Positions 46,382 to 55,939 are shown, counted from the stretch's first letter. The stretch: DNA of 64,000 nucleotides from Sphingomonadales bacterium UBA2683 (GCA_002354635.1 DELZ01000002.1:248001-312000), one strand, 5' to 3'. Made by a program: numbers and translations. The notes: generated from the sequence alone by a model not told the origin.

Positions 46382-47292
46382 GCGGGGGCATCGCTGTTCA
46401 GCGTTAGCAAAGACGCAGCGGGCCGAATTTCTGCGGTTCGTGGCACCTCCTCTTTCTTCACTATGTCTAACGCACGCAACCAATGAGCGCCGATCACCGC
46501 GTCCAAACCCACCGGATTAAATGGATCAAGGCCTGAACCGGGATAAAATGTCATCTCTCCAAACACCGGCGACCCTGCAGGTTCGTACAAGTCTACGCGG
46601 GCAAAATCGATATCGCTGCCGAGCAACTCGGCGGCTTCTACCATTGAATCTAGTGATCGTGGAGGTTTGGGGTCGGCATCTGCAGTGAGCGCAGAAACCC
46701 TACACCAGTCTTGGTCAAATAGAATCCAGCGGTGTCGGTTTCCCCGGCCCAGATGCACCTGAATAAAGGCAACTTCGCCGCCAAAAACATAAAATTTATA
46801 GTCGACCGGCACGCCGCCATCTTGCCCGATAAATGGTTCGATCAAAAGGCCATGCGGAATATGCCGGTAGAGCCATTCGTCGAGCCAAAAGCCATAGGTC
46901 TTCTTGACCCAGCCATGCGCCCTACGCCTTACCGCAGCCCAATTGGTATCGTTAGGGTCAACAAACGCAATTTGGTTGCAACCATGTCGCGATTTGAGGA
47001 CGAACCGCTCCCGCCACTCGCTAGTTTCAGGCAATTGCGTCCCGCTCCATAAAGTGGGTGTGATCCATTCCGGTCCCAACCGCTTCGCCGCGATATCCTT
47101 GACTGCAACCTTGTCCGCCAGAATGGGAAGCTTGGGATTTCTGTCATGCAGTTTGCGCAGCTGTACTAGTTCGGTAAATGTCGTGGGCGCGGTCAGATTG
47201 GGTAAGCGGCCATGGCGCGCCAAATAAGTAAGGTGTATCCGCAACAGAGGAAACAATTTGGTGTTTTCAGTCAATGCTTGGGGATGTTTCAA
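46378..47292 (-). CDS. ATP-grasp fold amidoligase-like protein (TupA-like)
   Basis: A 304-residue protein. LPILADKVAVKDIAAKRLG (about 54-72), FVLKSRHGCNQIAFV (about 96-110, nucleotide-binding strand with the key Lys) and DIDFARVDLYEPAGSPVFGE (about 227-246, metal-binding Asp/Glu) match ATP-grasp fold amidoligases such as TupA. These ligate carboxylates to amines using ATP. First gene of the operon ATP-grasp - N-oxygenase - DUF1989. Whether it works on small molecules or cell-wall polymers is unknown. Confidence 0.75.
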   Translation of the reverse strand: MKHPQALTENTKLFPLLRIHLTYLARHGRLPNLTAPTTFTELVQLRKLHDRNPKLPILADKVAVKDIAAKRLGPEWITPTLWSGTQLPETSEWRERFVLKSRHGCNQIAFVDPNDTNWAAVRRRAHGWVKKTYGFWLDEWLYRHIPHGLLIEPFIGQDGGVPVDYKFYVFGGEVAFIQVHLGRGNRHRWILFDQDWCRVSALTADADPKPPRSLDSMVEAAELLGSDIDFARVDLYEPAGSPVFGEMTFYPGSGLDPFNPVGLDAVIGAHWLRALDIVKKEEVPRTAEIRPAASLLTLNSDAPA

Positions 47293-47427
47293 AAAATTGT
47301 TCCAAACTCGGATTTAAAATTTGCCAATACTGTCCCGGTGAAAACATGAGTATGTAGTATTAACACCATAGCTTACGCGTCGGCGAGCGGTAAGTTGCAG
47401 GATCAATGCAAAACGCGTTGGATGACA

Positions 47428-47449
47428 AACATCGTACTAGGACGATGTT
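47428..47449. promoter_or_regulatory. inverted repeat between the ATP-grasp operon and the metal-efflux operon
   Basis: AACATCGT-ACTAGG-ACGATGTT, a perfect 8-base inverted repeat 136 bases upstream of the ATP-grasp start and 33 bases after the TolC stop. It is either an operator of the ATP-grasp operon or a terminator of the efflux operon. Confidence 0.45.
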
Positions 47450-47481
47450 CACCACATCGCTGTCGGCCTTGATGCATCATG

Positions 47482-48738
47482 TCATTCATGCCCGTGATCA
47501 TCTTCGCCAATCCACAGGCTATGGCTGTCGATCCTCAGCCTCGTGATGGCATCCAGAGCATCTTTTCGGGCACTGGCTTCTGATCGAAAAGCATCATGCG
47601 CTAGCCGCTCCGCTAACAATAGATCAGACAGGTCGAAGGCACCAAGGTCGTATCCGCGGCGCATTTTCATGAGACCATCCACTTGGGCTTTCATACCCTC
47701 CCGACTACGCTGCCAAGAGCGCCATGTTGCTTCGGCTGCCGCCAGATCGGTATCGGCCACTTCTTGTACATCAAAGCGAATGGCAGCCGCTTCGGCCTGA
47801 ACGGCCAACGCTTCGCTCGCGGCGCGGTCAGCCAGAGCACTTCGGTGGCGACCACCCAGCGGTATAGAGGCAATAATGCCCGCTCCTTTTTCCATGCCGT
47901 CACGCTCGCTGAACACCCGAAAACCAAGTGATGGATCAGCAATGCGGTCGCGGCGTGTGCGCTCTGCCATTGTAGAGACACGATTTGCTTCCGCATCGGC
48001 CGCAGCAATCTCATGGCTGCGCTCAATCACCAGATCGCGCAACATAGCAAACCCGCCTTCAGGTATAGAAGGTAGAGGCATTTCCGGTGCTTCAACAGGC
48101 AGAGCTAAACTAGGGAATTGGGCCGCGAGCCGTGCACGTGCATATTCTGCCCGCCCCTTGGATTGCTCGGCCATCAAGCGCGCCGATCCTAACGCTGCTT
48201 CGGTTTGATCGGCTTCGAGTTGCGCAGCGTCGCGCAATTGGACCCGCCGCTGTATTGCGGTTAGCGTTGCCTCATAATTTTTGACGGCTTGCGCATCGAT
48301 AACTGCTTCAGCGCCCGCACCCAACCATTGCCACCAAAGGCTTCCCAATAATGTTGCTGCCTGGTGCTTAACATCCTCAGCGCGGTTTTCAGCAGCTGTG
48401 ACTCCATATTGGCCAGCCTCCCGATCGAGTTTCTTTTTCCCCGGCAAGCGGAAAGGGCGCATCACGGTCGCATCAAATTCGTTGAAATTACCCTCAAGGT
48501 CCACATTGCGGCGAGTATAGGAACCGGAAACGGTCACTTCGTGTGAACCAACTCCTAACGCTCTGGCTTCAGCCTTTGCCGCTTCCACACGAGCGCGCGC
48601 CGCTGCGACGCTGGGATGATCGTCGAGCGCCGTCTGAACCGATGCTTCATCAGGCAGGCCAGATTCGACCTGAGCAGATAATGGCGCTGCAGCTGTGACT
48701 GTCAGAGTAAGTGCAACAAAATATCGAAGATGTTTCAT
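47482..48738 (-). CDS. TolC/CzcC-like outer-membrane efflux protein
   Basis: A 418-residue protein. Residues 1-23 form a signal peptide (LTVTAAAPLSAQ). The rest is the helical TolC-family repeat structure rich in Ala/Glu (VAAARARVEAAKAEARALG near 44-62; a second copy later). It forms the outer-membrane channel of the RND pump. Its ATG overlaps the stop of the RND gene by 4 bases. Last gene of the adaptor - RND - outer-membrane operon. Confidence 0.88.
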   Translation of the reverse strand: MKHLRYFVALTLTVTAAAPLSAQVESGLPDEASVQTALDDHPSVAAARARVEAAKAEARALGVGSHEVTVSGSYTRRNVDLEGNFNEFDATVMRPFRLPGKKKLDREAGQYGVTAAENRAEDVKHQAATLLGSLWWQWLGAGAEAVIDAQAVKNYEATLTAIQRRVQLRDAAQLEADQTEAALGSARLMAEQSKGRAEYARARLAAQFPSLALPVEAPEMPLPSIPEGGFAMLRDLVIERSHEIAAADAEANRVSTMAERTRRDRIADPSLGFRVFSERDGMEKGAGIIASIPLGGRHRSALADRAASEALAVQAEAAAIRFDVQEVADTDLAAAEATWRSWQRSREGMKAQVDGLMKMRRGYDLGAFDLSDLLLAERLAHDAFRSEASARKDALDAITRLRIDSHSLWIGEDDHGHE

Positions 48739-51700
48739 GCCTTAGCCCCCTCATCAAATGATTTTTGGCCAGCGTCTCGTTCAGCCTTGTTCTCGCCAAA
48801 TCGTTCGTACAGCATCGGCAGCAAGATGAGCGTGAGCATGGTCGCGCTAACCAGGCCGCCGATTACTACAATGGCCAGTGGTTTCTGGATTTCCGAACCG
48901 GGGCCAGTTGCAAATAACAAAGGAACCAGCCCGAATGCGGCAATGCTTGCCGTCATCAAGACGGGCCGAAGCCGCCGCGCAGCGCCAATGCGCACCGCTT
49001 CATGCATTGGCATGCCTTCCTCTCGCAATTGCCGGAAATAGCTGACCATCACGAGGCCGTTGAGAACCGCGATCCCTAGTAGAGCAATGAAACCTACCGA
49101 AGCGGGCACTGAGAGATATTCGCCTGATGCTGCTAGGGCAACCATCCCGCCGACCATCGCGAAGGGAATGTTGATCAAAATTAATAGCGATGCGCGAACC
49201 GAATTGAGCGTTGCGTAAAGAACTACAAAAATAAGGATTAGCGAGATGGGCAGCACGACCATCAATCTTGCTGAAGCACGCTGCTGGTTTTCAAACTGCC
49301 CACCCCAAACGATCCGGTAGCCCGGTGGCAGCTTCACATTGCTTCCAATATCAGCTTTTGCCTCTTCGACATATCCAACAAGATCGCGGCCAGACACAAA
49401 GGACTGGATCAGCGCGAAGCGGGAGCCGTTTTCATGTTCCAGCTTCACCGGCCCTACGACTTGATTGACGGTTGCAACATCACTGGCGCGCACAAGCTGA
49501 CCCGTGGGTGAGCGGTAAAGTTGATCGGCGAAGTTTTGCGGGTTCATTCCTCCGCTGCCTTCGCCCTTGATTTGGATTGGAACGCGGCGATTGCCATCGG
49601 CTACGACGCCTGAGCGCACACCCTCAACCTGTGCACGCATCATGTCCTGCAGCATGTCGATCGGCATCCCCGAACGCCCGGCGGCCATTCGGTCCATATC
49701 AAGCTGCAAATAATCTACCGTATCATTGGCGATGGTCATCGCTTCCGTTGTTCCGTCAATCTTTTGCAAACGACCTTGTATTTCACCGGCAAGGCGCGAA
49801 AGCTCCTGTAGATCAGGGCCAAACAGCTTAATCGCCAGATCGCCGCGCGCTCCTGTGAGCATTTCGGATATCCGCATTTCAATGGGCTGCGTGAAACTTG
49901 GCTCAATCCCGGGCAAATCATCAAAGACATCGCGGATTTTCTCTGTCAGCTCATCTTTGTTTGATACTTGCCACTCATCGCGCGGTTTGAGTTTCAGGAA
50001 ACTGTCGGTTTCATTTGGGCTCATCGGGTCCAGGCCCAGTTCGTCACTGCCTACTCGCGCGATGACGTCCGTCACTTCTGGCACGTTGGCAAGTATCGCT
50101 TTTTGGACCTTGATGTCGCCATCTACTGAGTGATCGAGCGAAATGCTGGGCAATTTGGTAAGCTGAACGATCAGCGAGCCTTCGTCCATCGTCGGTAAAA
50201 ACGTCTTGCCCGTCACGCTATAAGCAAAGCCGGCAGTTACGAGAGAAAATGCTGCTATCCCGATTACAAGCGGACGACGATTGAATGCGCCGCCAAGCAC
50301 ACGCGTGTAGAAGGGAGAGAGTTTGCGCATAAGCCACGGTTCGTGATGACCATCTGGCATTTTCAGCATGAAAAAACACAAGACAGGTATCAATGTGAGC
50401 GAAAGGATAAGCGAGGAAAGCAGAGCGAGGACAATCGTCAACGCCACGGGTGAAAACAGCTTTCCTTCCAATCCTTCCAACGTAAGCAGTGGCAGGAACA
50501 CAAGTGCAATAATAGCTAAGCCCGAGGCTACCGGTTTTGCGACTTCGGCTGAAGCAACAAAGATATTGTGCAACTTGCTTACCTTCTTATGTTTTTCCTC
50601 AGCTAAGCGCTCGACGACATTTTCAACCACAACAACCGCGCCATCAACCAGCATGCCGATAGCAATCGCTATGCCGCCCAAACTCATCAGGTTCGCCGTG
50701 AGACCAATCGACCGCATGCAAATAAAGGTTAGTAAAACCGACATAGGAAGGGCTAGCGCAACGATAATTGATGCTCGGACATCCCCGAGGAATAGCAACA
50801 ACAGGATCACAACGAGGATTGTCGCTTCAAGCAGCGCTTTTTCTACAGTGCCCACAGCGCGTTCGATCAAATCCGAGCGATCGTAAAACGGGACGATCTT
50901 CATTGAGGCTGGCAGGCTTGGCTCAATCTCTTGCAGACGTTCTTTCACGCCCTCAACGACCTTGCTGGCGTCTGCGCCGCGTAAGCCCACAACGAGGCCC
51001 TGGACCGCTTCCCCTTCGCCATTTTTTGTAACAGCGCCGTAGCGGGTCAGACTTCCGGTGCCGACTTGCGCCACATCACCGACGCGAACAATAGCGCCAT
51101 TTTCTGACTTGACGATGATCGCCGCCATATCTTCGACGCTCTTGATGGCACCTACTGACCTGACAATAAGGGATTCCTCGCCCACTGTCAGTCGGCCTGC
51201 GCCATCATTGCGGTTGCTGCTTTCAATAGCCGTCTGCAAATCGGAAATCGTGAGATTAGCCGCTGCAAGCGATGCGTTGTTGGGGTTCACTTCATAAGTT
51301 TCAACGAAACCGCCCAGTGCGTTAACATCAGCAACACCTGGCACCGTACGCAGCGCAGGTCGAACAATCCAATCCAGCACGCGGCGTTTCTCGGCTAGCG
51401 ATTGCGGGCCTTCGAAAGTGAACATATACATGTCGGAAAGCGGTGTTGATATCGGTGCCATGCCGCCTGAGACGGTCACGGGCAAATCGCCCATCACGCC
51501 GTTCAGCCGCTCGCCAACCTGACTGCGCGCCCAGTAAATATCTGTGCCGTCCTTAAAATCGATAGTAATGTCAGCAATCGCATATTTGGCAACCGAACGC
51601 AGCACTGCCTGATCAGGAATACCAAGCATTTCCATCTCGATTGGCGTGATGACCCGGCTTTCGACTTCCTCCGGCGTCATGCCGGGTGCTTTCAGGATGA

Positions 51701-51845
51701 TTTTGACCTGCGTTGAACTGATATCGGGAAATGCATCGACCGGCAGGGTCATAAAAGCATAGACCCCAAAACCAGCTAATCCCAGTGCCGTAGCTACAAT
51801 AGCCATACGAAAGGCAAGTGCTTTTTCAACCAAATTTCTAAGCAT
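48735..51845 (-). CDS. heavy-metal efflux RND transporter (CzcA/CusA family)
   Basis: A 1036-residue inner-membrane pump of the HME-RND family (DFKDGTDIYWARSQVGERL about 95-113; RLRPVLMTASIAAFGLVPL near the end). The TM4 signature reads A-I-G-M-L-V-D-G-A-V-V-V-V-E-N (Ala395-Asn409, Asp401 and Glu408). It begins AIG rather than the DFG of CzcA-type Zn/Co/Cd pumps. In the HME classification this is closest to HME4, whose substrate is unresolved; copper/silver is less likely because CusA-type pumps have DA here. A 4-base gap separates it from the adaptor gene. Confidence 0.92.
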   Translation of the reverse strand: MLRNLVEKALAFRMAIVATALGLAGFGVYAFMTLPVDAFPDISSTQVKIILKAPGMTPEEVESRVITPIEMEMLGIPDQAVLRSVAKYAIADITIDFKDGTDIYWARSQVGERLNGVMGDLPVTVSGGMAPISTPLSDMYMFTFEGPQSLAEKRRVLDWIVRPALRTVPGVADVNALGGFVETYEVNPNNASLAAANLTISDLQTAIESSNRNDGAGRLTVGEESLIVRSVGAIKSVEDMAAIIVKSENGAIVRVGDVAQVGTGSLTRYGAVTKNGEGEAVQGLVVGLRGADASKVVEGVKERLQEIEPSLPASMKIVPFYDRSDLIERAVGTVEKALLEATILVVILLLLFLGDVRASIIVALALPMSVLLTFICMRSIGLTANLMSLGGIAIAIGMLVDGAVVVVENVVERLAEEKHKKVSKLHNIFVASAEVAKPVASGLAIIALVFLPLLTLEGLEGKLFSPVALTIVLALLSSLILSLTLIPVLCFFMLKMPDGHHEPWLMRKLSPFYTRVLGGAFNRRPLVIGIAAFSLVTAGFAYSVTGKTFLPTMDEGSLIVQLTKLPSISLDHSVDGDIKVQKAILANVPEVTDVIARVGSDELGLDPMSPNETDSFLKLKPRDEWQVSNKDELTEKIRDVFDDLPGIEPSFTQPIEMRISEMLTGARGDLAIKLFGPDLQELSRLAGEIQGRLQKIDGTTEAMTIANDTVDYLQLDMDRMAAGRSGMPIDMLQDMMRAQVEGVRSGVVADGNRRVPIQIKGEGSGGMNPQNFADQLYRSPTGQLVRASDVATVNQVVGPVKLEHENGSRFALIQSFVSGRDLVGYVEEAKADIGSNVKLPPGYRIVWGGQFENQQRASARLMVVLPISLILIFVVLYATLNSVRASLLILINIPFAMVGGMVALAASGEYLSVPASVGFIALLGIAVLNGLVMVSYFRQLREEGMPMHEAVRIGAARRLRPVLMTASIAAFGLVPLLFATGPGSEIQKPLAIVVIGGLVSATMLTLILLPMLYERFGENKAERDAGQKSFDEGAKA

Positions 51846-51849
51846 TTGG

Positions 51850-52986
51850 TCAGTCCCCGCCCAGCATGACTTTAAGTTCCGCTATGCCGCTGGTAGCGAC
51901 TTTTTCACCGACCTTCAGGCCGGAGTTTATGACCGCAGATTCGCCCGCTTGAGCTGCCAATGCCACTTGCCGTTTTGCAAAACGGTTCCCTGTCAGAACG
52001 AAAACATAGTCATTGTCACCTATATGGGCGATAGCTTTTGCCGGGACAGATACGCCGGTTTGCTGCCCATTTCCGGTGATGGTGACCATCACACTTTTGC
52101 CTGCCACCATTCCTGGTGCCGCGCCAATACTCGCCTTGGCCATCACCGAGCGGGTCATGGGGTCGAGAGTTGGTGACACCGAGATAATAGTACCGCCATT
52201 CGGGATCGGAGTTTCCGTGCCTCCGGCCTGCGCTATATTCACTTCAACAGGCATTCCTGGCGAAACAGATTTGGCCAATCTTTCCGGCAGTTGAATGTCG
52301 AGTGTATAGGATGACGTGTTATCAATCACAAAAGGCGCGGTCATGGTGTCAACCGGGCCGCCGGTTTGCACATTGACCGCAGACACGCGGCCGTCGATCG
52401 GCGCGCGCAGGGTCATTTGCCCGCCGCTACCCGCGCCGGCCTGTGATAATATTTTCTGGTTTTCTGATACTGTGACCTGCGCGGAGCGAAGTGCTGCATT
52501 GGCCTCGTCCGCGCGCGCTTCGGCAATAATTCCCTCACGCGCTAGCTGGTTGAGGCGGTTAGCATTGGCGCGCGCGAGGCCAAGGTGGGCTCTGGCGCGC
52601 GCCAAGTCTGCACCGACCTGCAAAGTTTCGCGCACCTTGATCAAGGCCAGGGGCGTCCCGCGTGCAACCGCCTGACCTTCAACTACATACATGCGGATGA
52701 TCGCACCTTCGAATGGCGCGGTAACAGCAACGCGCGCTTCGGGAGGGAGGCTAACAATCGCGGGGACAGTTCCAAGCGGAACCGCGCCTGCATTAACGGC
52801 AACAGCCGTTTCAATGCCGAGAGCTTTTAATTGCTGGGCTGTAACAGTGCCGGGCGTGGTCTCAGCCGGGGCTTCTGTTTTGGACTCAGCCGATCCATTA
52901 GTCTCTGAAAAGAAGGAATAATAGGCAATCGCTATCACCGCGATTGCAGCTGCGATTGATAGGATGATTTTATGGTTGCGTGTCAT
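51850..52986 (-). CDS. RND efflux periplasmic adaptor (CzcB-like)
   Basis: A membrane-fusion protein of about 378 residues. An N-terminal hydrophobic segment (KIILSIAAAIAVIAIAYYSF, about 6-25) anchors it. A lipoyl/beta-barrel region follows (VSLPPEARVAVTAPFEG, GRVSAVNVQTGGPVDTM) and an alpha-hairpin between LARARAHLGLARANANRL segments. ATG at 52986 is used; TTG at 53019 or ATG at 52998 are possible. No His-rich metal chaperone stretch is present. Divergent from the response regulator; an inverted repeat TGACAA/TTGTCA lies between. Confidence 0.86.
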   Translation of the reverse strand: MTRNHKIILSIAAAIAVIAIAYYSFFSETNGSAESKTEAPAETTPGTVTAQQLKALGIETAVAVNAGAVPLGTVPAIVSLPPEARVAVTAPFEGAIIRMYVVEGQAVARGTPLALIKVRETLQVGADLARARAHLGLARANANRLNQLAREGIIAEARADEANAALRSAQVTVSENQKILSQAGAGSGGQMTLRAPIDGRVSAVNVQTGGPVDTMTAPFVIDNTSSYTLDIQLPERLAKSVSPGMPVEVNIAQAGGTETPIPNGGTIISVSPTLDPMTRSVMAKASIGAAPGMVAGKSVMVTITGNGQQTGVSVPAKAIAHIGDNDYVFVLTGNRFAKRQVALAAQAGESAVINSGLKVGEKVATSGIAELKVMLGGD

Positions 52987-53010
52987 AAATGAGCCCATGC
53001 ACAGCGAACC

Positions 53011-53034
53011 TGACAACAACTTGCTATTTTGTCA
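53011..53034. promoter_or_regulatory. inverted repeat in the divergent efflux/two-component promoter region
   Basis: TGACAA (53011-53016) and TTGTCA (53029-53034), 12-base spacer, between the adaptor start (52986) and the response regulator start (53092). A likely binding site for the adjacent regulator. Confidence 0.45.
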
Positions 53035-53091
53035 GCTTCACTTCAGAAACATGCACTATTGTTAGAATCGAACTCAGGAGTAATCACAGAA

Positions 53092-53748
53092 ATGCGGCTT
53101 TTACTGGTAGAAGATGATCTGGAGTTGTCCCGGCGGCTGTCAGATCGCTTGCGCCAGTCCGGCTTTGCTGTCGATCTGGTCACCAACGCTGCTGATGCCA
53201 TCGAATGGCCGGACCTTGATCAATTCGCAGCAATCATTTTAGACCTTGGGCTTCCGGACGGCGATGGGATGCAAGTTATCAAACGCTGGCGGGACTTGGG
53301 TGTAAAGGTCCCGGTAATTATCCTCACGGCGCGCGGAGGCTGGGAAGATAAAGTTGAAGGGCTAAACCGCGGTGCTGATGACTTTGTTGTTAAACCTGTA
53401 CGGTTTGAAGAGCTTTTAGCGCGCCTCCATGCTTTGATCCGCCGCTTTTCAGGACAGGCAGATGACCTTCTCAACGCAGGTGATGTTACAATCGATATTG
53501 CTGCAAAGTCGGTCAAGCAGGGAAACAAGCAAATCACCTTGAGCCGCCAAGAATTTAGGTTACTTCATCTTTTCGTTAGGCGTGCGGGCCATATCCTGCC
53601 GCAATCCGACATACTCGAGAATCTTTATGCGCTTGATGAAGAACGCGAACAGAACACCATTGAAGTTCATGTCAGCCGTTTGCGCCGCAAAATTGGCAAG
53701 GAAAAAATCACAACAATTAGAGGAATGGGATACAGGTTCGAAAAATGA
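53092..53748 (+). CDS. OmpR/PhoP-family response regulator
   Basis: A 218-residue regulator. The receiver domain has VEDD (about 6-9), the phospho-acceptor Asp in ILDLGLPDGDGM (about 51) and the Lys in DDFVVKP. The C-terminal OmpR/PhoB winged helix begins near 125. Start ATG at 53092, after CAGGAGTAATCACAGA. A frame open upstream is not used. The stop overlaps the histidine kinase ATG by 4 bases. Divergent from the efflux operon, so it probably senses the metal and turns on the pump. Confidence 0.9.
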   Translation: MRLLLVEDDLELSRRLSDRLRQSGFAVDLVTNAADAIEWPDLDQFAAIILDLGLPDGDGMQVIKRWRDLGVKVPVIILTARGGWEDKVEGLNRGADDFVVKPVRFEELLARLHALIRRFSGQADDLLNAGDVTIDIAAKSVKQGNKQITLSRQEFRLLHLFVRRAGHILPQSDILENLYALDEEREQNTIEVHVSRLRRKIGKEKITTIRGMGYRFEK

Positions 53749-55100
53749 AATGGCAAATGAACAGCCTGCGTGCGCGATTTGTTGTCGCTATATTATTGTG
53801 GACGGTAATTGGTACAGTAGCAATCTGGTATTCTTCAACCCGGCTTTTCACAGTCCACGTTGCGGAACAATATCACAGTGAACTTTCCGTTCATGTGAAG
53901 GAACTTGATGCACTGACAAAGCTAGATACTTCTGGCCAGCCCTATTTATCGCGGCCACTTTCAGATCCAAGATTTTCTGTCCCGATGGCCGGGTTCTACT
54001 GGCAAATTACACGTGACGGCTATGCTCCGGTTCGCTCGCCTTCCCTTAAGCAAGGGGAACTTGACGACAGTATAGCGCGGTTGCCCTCAGTTACGCATCG
54101 TTTGGAGCCCGGCCCCACCGGAGAAGCTATAACTTATGGCTTGGTTCGCAAGTCGGATAGCGGAAATGACGTTCATTTCGTGATTGCAACTGATCAGCGG
54201 CTGCTCGACGAAATTACCCGGCAGTTTGAAAAGGAATTGACAATCTGGCTTGCCATATTGGCCTGTCTGTTGATCGTCAGCGGCGGTATCATTATTTGGT
54301 TTGGCTTGCGACCACTTGAGCAACTAGGGCAACTTGTTGCGGGGCTGGGAAAGGGTGAATCTAAATATATTGAAGGACGCTATCCAAGTGAAATCGAGCC
54401 TTTGGTCAATAATCTAAACGCCTATATTGGTAGCAATGACGCGCTAATAATAAGCGCGCGAACTCAGGCGGCAAATTTGGCCCATGCCCTGCGCACGCCG
54501 CTGGCAGTTATGACCGATGAAGCTGAGCGAATTAAACAAAATGACCCAAGCTCGTCCGCCGCAGATACTTTCCTGCAGCAATGCCAGTTGATGACCCAAC
54601 AAACCGAATACCAACTCGCCCGTTCCCGGTCCGGTACTGCTCAAATGCGACCGGGCGGAAGTTGCAGGCCAAACGAGGTCATTGTGCCATTGATAAATGC
54701 AATGCGCCGTCTCCACCCAAACAAGCATTTTTCATTCAACTGTAACGCCTCGGAACAAATTCGAGCTGGACTCGGCGAAATAGGATTTCGTGAAATGGCA
54801 GGATGTGTCCTTGATAATGCAGGAAAATGGGCGAAAATCGAAGTCACTTGTGTGCTTTATACGTCCAAGAAGCAGATTATCTTGGATGTTAAGGATGACG
54901 GTCCGGGAATGACGGCTGATGAGGCGGCAGAGGCTTTTGAGATTGGGTCACGCTTTGACAAGTGCAAACCGGGCTTTGGGTTAGGGCTAGCCATTGCAAA
55001 TGATATCGCTCGCGATGTTGGGGGCGAGATTCTCATAGTCACCAATGAAGCAACGGTCGCGGGTTTGCTTGTGAGAATTACCATGCCGTTAAGAGCTTAA
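53745..55100 (+). CDS. PhoQ-like sensor histidine kinase
   Basis: A 451-residue kinase. TM1 is at about 13-32 (VVAILLWTVIGTVAIWYSS), a periplasmic sensor loop to about 165, and TM2 follows (WLAILACLLIVSGGIIIWFG). HAMP-like region, H-box ANLAHALRTPLAVMTDEAE (His about 248), N-box CVLDNAGKWAKI, and G-box DDGPGMTADEA / GFGLGLAIANDIA. The loop has few His or Cys, so metal binding is not evident. Paired with the upstream regulator by overlapping ATGA. Confidence 0.9.
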   Translation: MKWQMNSLRARFVVAILLWTVIGTVAIWYSSTRLFTVHVAEQYHSELSVHVKELDALTKLDTSGQPYLSRPLSDPRFSVPMAGFYWQITRDGYAPVRSPSLKQGELDDSIARLPSVTHRLEPGPTGEAITYGLVRKSDSGNDVHFVIATDQRLLDEITRQFEKELTIWLAILACLLIVSGGIIIWFGLRPLEQLGQLVAGLGKGESKYIEGRYPSEIEPLVNNLNAYIGSNDALIISARTQAANLAHALRTPLAVMTDEAERIKQNDPSSSAADTFLQQCQLMTQQTEYQLARSRSGTAQMRPGGSCRPNEVIVPLINAMRRLHPNKHFSFNCNASEQIRAGLGEIGFREMAGCVLDNAGKWAKIEVTCVLYTSKKQIILDVKDDGPGMTADEAAEAFEIGSRFDKCKPGFGLGLAIANDIARDVGGEILIVTNEATVAGLLVRITMPLRA

Positions 55101-55372
55101 TCATCATAGAACGTGGATAGTCGATTGAGGGTGGAGCGATCCATTCACTCCAATGGACTTGTCGTTGGATTTTGCTTCCCGCTCTGAAAATTCTATATTT
55201 CCCACCTGTTCTCGAGCATTGCACCAGCATACATTTTATACCTGTATCAATGAAATCAAATCGGGATGTTATAATGAAGGAAACGAAGGTTTGTAATTTG
55301 TCAGCGGGTAGTCAGCTTTCGGGGTCATTATAGGACAGCCCATCAGACTATCAAGGCAAGGAGAAATAGCTC

Positions 55373-55939
55373 ATGCGACAGCAACCTGCTGATAAACTTA
55401 TGCAAAATTTCCGGTTGATTGAAGAATCTGTTCAGATTTCGCCTTTACTGACCGAAATTGATTCTGTTGAAGGCGCTTGGGACCTCAACCAAGGCCGACA
55501 GTCCACGATCAAGGTTCAACGAGAAGCCAAGGCTATCCCTATTCGTGGCCTCAGGAAGTCCAAAATTGCCGGACGCAAAAAATGGGATGTCCATGAATCA
55601 CGATTTACAACCATTTCTCAAAATTTTCCCGTAGTTCGGGGGCAACTTGAACATTGGGCGGCAAAGTTAAATGGCGAGCTTTCCAGAGCAAAAGTCGTGA
55701 AGCTCGAACCTGGACACCGCGTTTATCCGCATATTGATAGAGGGGACTATTACCGGATCCGCAATCGATATCACCTCGTTTTGCGAAGTGATCCCGGCAA
55801 TTACCTGAGGGCCGGAGAGGAAAAAATCTGGATGAAACCCGGCGAACTCTGGTGGTTCGACAATAAGGCCGAACATGAAGCAGAAAATTGCAGCGATACT
55901 GCGCGCATCCATTTCATATTCGACCTATTGCCGCTTTGA
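55373..55939 (+). CDS. aspartyl/asparaginyl beta-hydroxylase domain protein
   Basis: A 188-residue 2-oxoglutarate/Fe(II)-dependent dioxygenase-like protein. KLEPGHRVYPHIDRGDYYRI (about 109-128) contains the iron-binding H-x-D, and NKAEHEAENCSDTARIHFIF (about 164-183) the distal His and the oxoglutarate-binding Arg. It hydroxylates Asp/Asn or related substrates in the AspH family. ATG follows AAGGAGAAATAGCTC. Convergent with the porin; a substrate in a peptide or cell-surface product of the neighbouring operon is conjecture. Confidence 0.78.
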   Translation: MRQQPADKLMQNFRLIEESVQISPLLTEIDSVEGAWDLNQGRQSTIKVQREAKAIPIRGLRKSKIAGRKKWDVHESRFTTISQNFPVVRGQLEHWAAKLNGELSRAKVVKLEPGHRVYPHIDRGDYYRIRNRYHLVLRSDPGNYLRAGEEKIWMKPGELWWFDNKAEHEAENCSDTARIHFIFDLLPL

